Source: Cordia subcordata (Eukaryota; Streptophyta; Magnoliopsida; Boraginales; Cordiaceae). Taken from it: a stretch of DNA of 64,000 nucleotides. Positions 57,996-64,000 of the stretch are shown piece after piece (positions within the stretch are counted from its first letter, which is position 1; each line of letters opens with the position of its first letter). The position numbers and the translations under genes are program-made. The stretch is from assembly GCA_028554755.1 (NCBI GenBank), contig JAPTOF010000015.1, positions 12,101,501 through 12,165,500 on the forward strand. Direction: 5' to 3'. The notes under the pieces are model-generated. The model was not told the DNA's origin. It did no database searches and worked only from the letters and a program-made list of their open reading frames with translations.

Positions 57996-59193
57996 ACAAG
58001 AAAGGGAAACGGCAAAGCTCCAACCATAAGGCCAAGGAGGAGTTCTCTACTAGCTCTATCAAATCCATATCCACAACCTTCAAGTCCAACACAAAACCAG
58101 AATATAAGAGGAAGGAAGATTCGATTTAGGAGATGCTTATAGATGAAAGCCTTGCACGCACTCAGGTTATTGAACTCATCACTCATTAAGGTTGTAGATT
58201 TACTCATCTTAATTGTGAAGTTTATGATGATATGGTTTTAGAATTTTACTCAAATGTTGAAAGTGTTAAAGATCGTCTAAAATTGAGAATTAAATCTTGG
58301 GTGCATGGTGTTAAGATAACTTTGGATGAAGATGTATTGAAAATGATTTTTGACTTACCCATTGAAGAAGAGGGAGAATATTATCCCAAGGGTTGGCCTA
58401 AAGGAAAGGATCATATTGTGCATAAGAATTTCATTTGGGAAGGTATTAATAATCTCTCAATACCAAAAACTACACCATTGAAAAGCAAGTTGAATGATGA
58501 GAAAAGGATTATAAACAAAATCTTTAATGAAATTCTCATGCCTAGGAAGATGAATGATGATAAGGTTGGATTTATTAATGCCTACAATATGTATCATGTG
58601 TATGAAAAGAAGAAAGTTGTATTACCCTTTATCATTCTACATCATATGGTACATCTTGCTGAGTCAAGAAAGCATTTAGGTTGTGCTATGGCACCCATAC
58701 ATATTTTCAATCACTTTCACGTGCCTTTGATTGATACGAGCATTCATTTTCATTAGAACTTCAATATGATTTATATAAACCAAATGGAGATATATTGGTA
58801 TAATAGGAACTTGATTTCTGAAAGAGAGTTTAAATAGCTGCCACTAAATGTTCAAGAGCAGATAAAAGAAAAAGCAAGAAAGTATACTACCTTTTTTTAT
58901 CCTGTGACGGTATCCGTGGTGGCTCTTGGGTATAAGGTTCAAGGGAAACTGGACTGTGTTACTAGAGAAAAACGTCCCCAGGCAAGATGTATCACTATCA
59001 ATGAGCCATAATTAGCGTACCTATAGATTTAAGCGAGAGTGATGATGAGGATGATCCAGAGACTAGGCTACTTCGAGCAAGTGCTCATGCTTCTAGGGAA
59101 CATGCAAGTGTAGAAGAAATGAGACATGGAGTAGGTTCTAGTTCTGGGGTGCAAAGTGAGGATCCATCAGTCTTAGTGCAGATTTTGGCTTAA
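57996..59193 (+). pseudogene. SIRE-plus third ORF, homologue of the SIRE-minus third ORF
   Basis: A basic, Ser/Lys-rich leader (KKGKRQSSNHKAKEEFSTSS) is followed by a stop, then GCRFTHLNCEVYDDMVLEFY and VHGVKITLDEDVLKMIFDLP (58232 onward). It continues LMPRKMNDDKVGFINAYNMY, KKKVVLPFIILHHMVHLAES, and after stops/frameshifts SVPIDLSESDDEDDPETRLL, ending PSVLVQILA at 59190. It aligns from end to end with 42776-41689 on the other strand, and also resembles the putative plant transposon protein domain. Four or more stops/frameshifts. Function unknown. Confidence 0.7.
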
Positions 59194-59787
59194 ATGCAAT
59201 TGATGAACACAAATATGTGTCAAATAAACACTATTTGAACTTAGAATTGGGAACAAATAGACACAATGGTTCGCCGAGTTGAGACAAATCTTGAAGAGAT
59301 GCGAAATTAGATGAATGCATTCTTCAAGGAATATCATGATCACAATCCATGATTCTTGTGTCGACCGGCCTTATTTTATTCCGCACTTTCACTTATCATG
59401 CTTCTCTAAAAACATTTGCATTAGCATTTTCGTTGTTCTAGTTATCTTAGTTTGATTATGCATTTTTGGGCTAGTTACCTTAGCACTTTCGCACTTAGAT
59501 ATTTTAGCTATTGGGACTTATGCTTAACTTTTGTGCTTATGGATTTACATCTTTCTCCTATGCTTTATTTGTTTTTGATGATGCCAAAAAGAGAGAAGAT
59601 ATGTGCTAAATATGATATAAGTATGTTATGTTTATGTCATTTGTGTTGAATGCTTGGATTGCTTGATTAATGAGGAGTTAAAGACTCCATCATACTTATG
59701 TTACATGTGTATTAGTTGAGGGGGAGTAGTCTTTACAGCCTCCTATGTTGAATGATAATTTGTCATCATCACAAAAGGGAATATTAT
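59194..59787 (+). other. SIRE-plus 3' untranslated region
   Basis: Contains TTGATGATGCCAAAAAGAGA (59574-59593) and, before the LTR, TTTGTCATCATCACAAAAGG (59759-59778), the two purine-rich tracts seen in SIRE-like elements. No gene; the 65-codon frame here is chance. Confidence 0.65.
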
Positions 59788-61266
59788 TGTTTTTATATTA
59801 TTTTTAACTAGGTTGTGACGATGCAAATTATGATTAATGAGAATGTATGTTAACCTCACTTGAATTGAATGCTACCGTTTACATCTTGTGAGATTACCTT
59901 GAATACAACTTTAGCTAAGTGTAAACATGAGATGGGAGTACTCCATGCTTTTGTTAAAGATGGTATTACATCAAGCTTGTATGACATTCAAGTGGAAGAA
60001 GAATTCAAGAATTGTTTGTGGAAAATGACGAGGAGATATAAGGAGGAGACGAGGTGACATCAGGGGTACCAGTAGTGCCCTTTTGTGTTTGGCCTTAGTT
60101 AACAACATATAGGTTTCTATTTGCATGATTTTCTTGAACCATTGATCGCATATATGTTTTCAACCATGTCGTAGGATTGTAAAACAACTTTGAAATGATT
60201 CTTAATTTACTTAACATTTTAAAGACTTCAAAGTGTTTTGAAAAACATGTTAATGCTCTTAAACATTTGCATAAAAGACTTCCCTTAAAGTGTTCTTACA
60301 TTGATTAAGTGTCTTGTCTTCAAAGAAGTTTGAGAAAACATGTTTGAAAGGGTGAAAAACTTTTTTTCTGGACCTACCGATCACCCTAGTCGGTCAACTA
60401 ATTGACCAGGGAGGCTACTGGTTATTCCAGCAAAACAGGCGCAAGCCAAGAGAGCATTATGGACTTACTGGTCACCCTCAGCTAGTTGACCGGCTAAGCA
60501 AACAGAGTCAATAGGCAACAACAGAATCATTAGGTGTTGTACTAGTCACCCTGCCGGTTGATCGAACACCTCAATCTGTAGCTCTGCGGCAATTAATTTT
60601 TTGCCGTTATTTGAATGTTGCTACCCCTTTTGAAGTCATATCTTTATCTCACTTGCTCAAGAGCATTGATTAAGCATTCGAAGCATTTTCTAAGCAATAC
60701 CTACCACTTTCTTACATCTTTCAAGTTTGGAAATCATCATTATTGAGCTATAATTTGTGAAATCTTTGAGTGAAAAGAGCCTTTACTTTGCTACATCTAC
60801 TTGTTGAAGTTGTAACCCTAATCTTCACATTTCCATCAATTTATTGCTTGTTTACACACTCTTGAGCTAGGATTAGATTAAGAGAATCTTTGTAAGCAAA
60901 AGAGAGTGTAGGGACATCCTTGGTGACAGCATTCACTTGGGTTCTTTGAAGAGGATTTCGAAGAGTTGTAAGAAGTTTGTTGGCACTCCACCAACCTTTA
61001 AAGGAATGTTGCACCAATGAAGGTGTTGAAGTCCTAAAAGGAGAATTCTTAGGCTGTGAATATAGGCAAGGCCGAATCACCTAAAATTTTTTTATCTTCT
61101 TGCTCTTTCTTCATGCTCTTTATTTACTTTACATTATTGTGTGCTAAGTATTTGGGAAATTCCTATTTGACCATACTTGATTTTTATTGGGAATTTTGTT
61201 ACAAAAACTTGATGTACTCTTAATTTGCTCCCTCTCCCCTTTCCCCAAGATTATTTGCCCGTTACA
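59788..61266 (+). repeat. SIRE-plus 3' LTR
   Basis: Begins TGTTTTTATATTATTT after the purine tract and ends GCCCGTTACA. Collinear with the 5' LTR without the organelle-like insertion, so it shows the state before that insertion. Contains GGTCAACTAATTGACCAGGG and TTGACCGGC-type patches (60366-60570). Confidence 0.9.
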
Positions 61267-61271
61267 AGTAT

Positions 61272-61732
61272 ATTTCATTTGCTTCAAATTATTTAGTGAT
61301 CATGCATGCTAAGTTACATTAAGCCAAGCATTAAATCAATGTCATGGTATTTTTATTTTTTTATCACTTTTGGAAAGAGTAGTCTCCACTAGATTATTTA
61401 CTTTGTAATCTCATAATGACATGTTTTCTTTTTTCCATTAGAAAAGGAAATAGGGAAATAGAAACAAAAAATAGAACTAGTTGATTAAAATAGATCTAGT
61501 TGTTTTTTGCCATCTTCACACTATTACTACCATTCTCGCCTTTCACCATTTACATCACACACCTCCACCTCATACACTCATGATTGAATCACACATCTTC
61601 AACACACACACCACCTTATTCACCAAAATCATTCATTCACACCCATATCCACACCTCATATTACATCTCACCACCACATTTTAATACACATATTAATCTC
61701 TACATACACCAGACTTATACCACCAATCATCT
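61272..61732. other. Intergenic between two Copia elements
   Basis: No gene. A CA/CT-rich stretch at 61540-61730 gives spurious His/Thr-rich open frames. Confidence 0.5.
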
Positions 61733-62061
61733 TGTTGAATATGGCCGGTATTCTTTGTCAACAAGAATAGCAAATTTCCTTATTAGCATATTACCTTGTT
61801 AGCTTGTTATTTTTCTGGCACATAATTAATTAGGTACCTTTTCAACTTAATAGATTTTAGGAAACCTGTGCACTATAAATATGTGGCAATACTCATTGTA
61901 TTATGTGTGAAAGAAACCAAAGTGAGAGCCTTGTAATATTCGTGATCAATAGTGAATTATCATCTGTTGCCCATGGACGTAGGCTTTAAGGCCGAACCAT
62001 GTAATTCTCTTGTGTCCATTTTCTTCTCGTATTCTTCATATTTGCCTGTTTTTCCCTAACA
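61733..62061 (+). repeat. Copia-4 5' LTR
   Basis: 329 bp with TG...CA ends (TGTTGAATATGG ... CCCTAACA), a TATA box TATAAAT at 61874-61880 and the primer site just downstream. The 3' partner lies beyond the window. Confidence 0.8.
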
Positions 62062-62065
62062 AAAC

Positions 62066-62080
62066 TGGTATCTAGAGCTT
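62066..62080 (+). other. Copia-4 primer binding site
   Basis: TGGTATCTAGAGCTT, four bases after the LTR end, close to the tRNA-Met site TGGTATCAGAGC. Confidence 0.85.
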
Positions 62081-62477
62081 AGGTTTTTTCCATTGCTTGA
62101 GGAAAAAGGAAAAATAAAAAATCACTGCGAAATCAAAATTGCTCAAACCAAATGGTGCCTAACCAAACAAAGGTCTCTGTTCGGCGAGGAGTGTTACGAT
62201 GCTGTCTACGTTGAGTGTTAGTGGTTGGAGTGAAAGCTTACATCGGCAGGTTGTGGTTTGTGTTTGGGTTTAAAGAACGGGCAAAAAAATAGAGTTCGCG
62301 TGTTCTTGGGTTTGGTTTTGGGTATTCGGGTCTTTTTCTTTTTTGTGTTTGGATCGGTTTGGTAGAGCATTGAGCGTGGGTTGCGAATTGGGTCAGGGTA
62401 GGACCTTGTTCGCTAGTTAGGTTCTTGAGTTAGGTCTTGGGTTTTGGGTCCTAGGGTTTTTCGAAGGAGTTCAAAAG

Positions 62478-62605
62478 AAAACTTTATTAATTCTTTTTGG
62501 GCTTGGGCTTGAGTCTAGAAACCAAAACAAAAAAAAAATTCAAAACTTTATTAATTCTTTTTGGGCTTGGGCTTGAGTCTAGAAACCAAAACAAAAAAAA
62601 ATTCT
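62478..62605 (+). repeat. 64-bp tandem duplication in the Copia-4 leader
   Basis: 62478-62541 is repeated at 62542-62605 (TTTTTGGGCTTGGGCTTGAG core, ending in an A-run). The copies differ only in the length of the A-run, so the duplication is recent. Confidence 0.9.
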
Positions 62606-62612
62606 GGCCATT

Positions 62613-62856
62613 TTGACCTGTTTGACCGCGTTGACCAGTTGATCGGGGTTTAATCGAGGGTTGACTTTGACTGTTGATCGTTGACCATTGACTAAGGGTT
62701 GACTGATTTTGACCAAAGCCTTACCGTACATTTTTTGACGTGCTGAATCCGATTTTGGGCTTCATTTTTCTAGATTATGGTCCGAAGTATGTGTTTAGGG
62801 ATGGTGTTGACTTTGACAAATAGGTTTGACTTTGACCAAGTTTAACCAAAGTTGAC
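62613..62856 (+). promoter_or_regulatory. TTGAC (W-box) array in the Copia-4 leader
   Basis: I count 15 TTGAC cores on the plus strand in 244 bp, 13 of them TTGAC[C/T], the W-box bound by WRKY transcription factors. They come in loose units such as TTGACTTTGACC. Location downstream of the TATA box, between primer site and gag, is unusual for an enhancer. Binding is not shown by sequence alone. Confidence 0.6.
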
Positions 62857-62952
62857 TGGGGGTGTTCCTAAGGTTTTTTGATGTGCTGAATCCGTTTTTG
62901 CGGTCCGTTGAGCCAAATTCTATCCCAAAGTGTGAGTTTTGAGAAAACAAAG

Positions 62953-63729
62953 ATGTCTTCTATAGGTGAAAAGTTTGAAATCGAGAAGTTTGACAGGAGA
63001 GTGAGTTTCAGTCTATGGAGGATCAGATTCAAGGCATTTATGACAATGCAAGGACTTTGGCAAGTGATTGACGAAGTGATCCTAGAGAAGACGGAACTAG
63101 CAGCGAGACTAGAACTCGAAGCAAAAGCCTTAAGTGAAATACATATGTCTGTAATGAATGAAGTATTGCTGGAGATTAGTGAGAAGGCAACAACAGTTGA
63201 GGCTTGGAATACTTTGGTGGAATTGTATGTATCAAAATCCCTCACGAATCGCCTCTACTTGAAGAATCAATTATATCATCTTAGAATTAAAGAAGGTACA
63301 CCACTTAAACAACACCTTGATGAGTTTACCTCTTGTGTTATTGCTTTGAAGGACGTGGGTGTTAAAATTGATGATAAAGACCAAGCTATTATCTTGTTAT
63401 GCTCCTTATCGGCTTCGTATATGAACTTTGTGGACACTATGTTGTACGGGAGGGACAAAATTAGCTTTAAGGATGTGATTGCTTCATTGAAATCGAAAGA
63501 TCTTCAAACACATGTCCTGAGACACAAGGAGGAACTTTGTGGAAAGGGTTTAGTGAGTAGAGGGAGATTGGAGAATAGAGGGGGATCTTCAGGTAGAAAG
63601 AAAAGCAAGTCAAGGTCAAAATCAAGAGTAAGAAAGTTACACTATTTTGAGTATGGTAAGAAGGGTCACATTAAGAAAAAAATGTCCAAAACTAAAAAAG
63701 GGAAAGAAAAAGGTGGAGAATTCAGCTAA
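62953..63729 (+). CDS. Copia-4 gag (258 residues)
   Basis: The ATG at 62953 (MSSIGEKFEIEKFDRRVSF) is chosen over the in-frame ATG at 62908 because family gag proteins start with this MSS-type motif. UBN2-type gag core: LWRIRFKAFMTMQGLWQVID, AWNTLVELYVSKSLTNRLYL and CSLSASYMNFVDTMLYGRDK. The C-terminus is basic. The zinc knuckle reads YFEYGKKGHIKKKM, so its three Cys are replaced by Tyr/Phe-type residues and Met and it cannot bind zinc in the usual way. The frame ends at a TAA before the protease, which suggests a frameshift relative to pol. It would package element RNA. Confidence 0.75.
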   Translation: MSSIGEKFEIEKFDRRVSFSLWRIRFKAFMTMQGLWQVIDEVILEKTELAARLELEAKALSEIHMSVMNEVLLEISEKATTVEAWNTLVELYVSKSLTNRLYLKNQLYHLRIKEGTPLKQHLDEFTSCVIALKDVGVKIDDKDQAIILLCSLSASYMNFVDTMLYGRDKISFKDVIASLKSKDLQTHVLRHKEELCGKGLVSRGRLENRGGSSGRKKSKSRSKSRVRKLHYFEYGKKGHIKKKMSKTKKGKEKGGEFS

Positions 63730-64000
63730 TGTGGTAGAGAGTGCTGACAGTGATGGAGATAACTAGAGTAGTATCGAGGATGTTTTGACTATGAGTGCAT
63801 CACAGTGGCATAATCAATGGATTTTTTATATAGGTGCGACATTCTATATGTATCTTAGGCATAACTAGTTCTCTTCTTATTTTGGAAAGGAAGAGAAAGT
63901 TTTTCTAGGCAATGACCTTTCGTTGAAGATGGAGGGAATAGGCATAGTAAATATCAAGATATTTGATGGCATTACAAGATCTCTCGAGTGTTCGTATGTA
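63730..64000 (+). pseudogene. Copia-4 protease start, damaged
   Basis: The frame near 63809-63995 reads QWIFYIGATFYMYLRHN, stop, SSYFGKEEKVFLGNDLSLKM, EGIGIVNIKIFDGITRSLEC. In the family the active site is LDSG/LDTG; here it is FYIG, so the catalytic Asp is lost. An in-frame TAG near 63868 also interrupts. Cut by the window end. Confidence 0.75.

Larger units (their letters stand above)
50690..61271 (+). mobile_element. SIRE-like Ty1/Copia element with third ORF (SIRE-plus)
   Basis: LTRs lie at 50695-53014 and 59788-61266. After removing the 849-bp insertion in the first, they have practically the same length (about 1471 and 1479 bp). Flanks TGTAT (50690-50694) and AGTAT (61267-61271) fit a 5-bp target duplication with one change. 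Inside are primer site, gag, protease, integrase, then DNA-transposon debris in place of RT and RNase H, a third ORF, and purine-rich tracts before the 3' LTR. It lies in the opposite orientation to the SIRE-minus element. Confidence 0.85.
61733..64000 (+). mobile_element. Copia element running off the window (Copia-4)
   Basis: 5' LTR, tRNA-Met primer site, an 870-bp leader with a dense TTGAC array, an almost intact gag and the start of a protease. The rest lies beyond position 64000. The gag/protease style fits TNT1/Tork-like plant Copia elements (inference). Confidence 0.85.

Overview
The window is plant nuclear DNA, almost certainly from a flowering plant and probably a eudicot with a repeat-rich genome. 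It is AT-rich. It carries Ty1/Copia and Ty3/Gypsy LTR retrotransposons of plant type (tRNA-Met and tRNA-Asp primer sites, zinc-knuckle gag), hAT transposon remains, a tRNA-derived SINE and a two-exon gene with plant splice sites. I see no bacterial operon, CRISPR array or phage module. Most coding-looking stretches are decayed transposon proteins with stops and frameshifts.

Layout: 1-758 is a Gypsy-type LTR fragment. 1520-3200 is a decayed Gypsy gag. 4400-9508 is a decayed Copia element on + that has kept its 3' LTR (Copia-1). A SINE with 17-bp target-site duplications sits at 9593-9849, followed by a hAT-like non-autonomous element at about 10258-11015. The only host-type gene is a minus-strand GH17-X8 (beta-1,3-glucanase-like) gene at 11605-13228, with one intron. 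Both catalytic glutamates of its GH17 domain are replaced. 14178-19003 is a complete but coding-dead Copia element on minus (Copia-2) with nearly identical 209-bp LTRs. 19004-25200 is AT-rich non-coding DNA with microsatellites, a roughly 0.9-kb foldback, degenerate tandem arrays and an orphan 5'UTR-like segment.

From 25200 to 29440 lies a Gypsy (Athila/Tat-like) derivative on minus, with gag and protease but no RT or integrase. 30084-32033 is a hAT transposase pseudogene on minus. 33177-39514 is a non-autonomous Gypsy element: 5' LTR, tRNA-Asp primer site, zinc-knuckle ORF and purine tract. A 1875-bp solo LTR of the same family has landed inside the first codons of its ORF. 40240-48564 is a SIRE-like Copia element on minus with partial LTRs. 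48565-49623 is another copy of the Gypsy LTR. 50690-61271 is a second SIRE-like Copia element on +. Its 5' LTR was later broken by an organelle-like GC-rich insertion, its leader by a solo LTR, and its pol by DNA-transposon debris. Both SIRE-like elements have a third ORF downstream of pol, and the two are homologous to each other. From 61733 the window enters another Copia element (Copia-4) that runs off the end; its leader is packed with TTGAC (W-box) motifs.

Apart from the GH17-X8 gene nothing looks like a cellular pathway. The window records nested, mostly dead insertions. The observations most worth following are the catalytically empty GH17-X8 protein, the shared third ORF of the two SIRE-like elements, the precisely bounded organelle-like insertion, the W-box array, and the inverted-repeat structures that could give double-stranded RNA. 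All assignments rest on reading the sequence and on family knowledge. No database search was possible.
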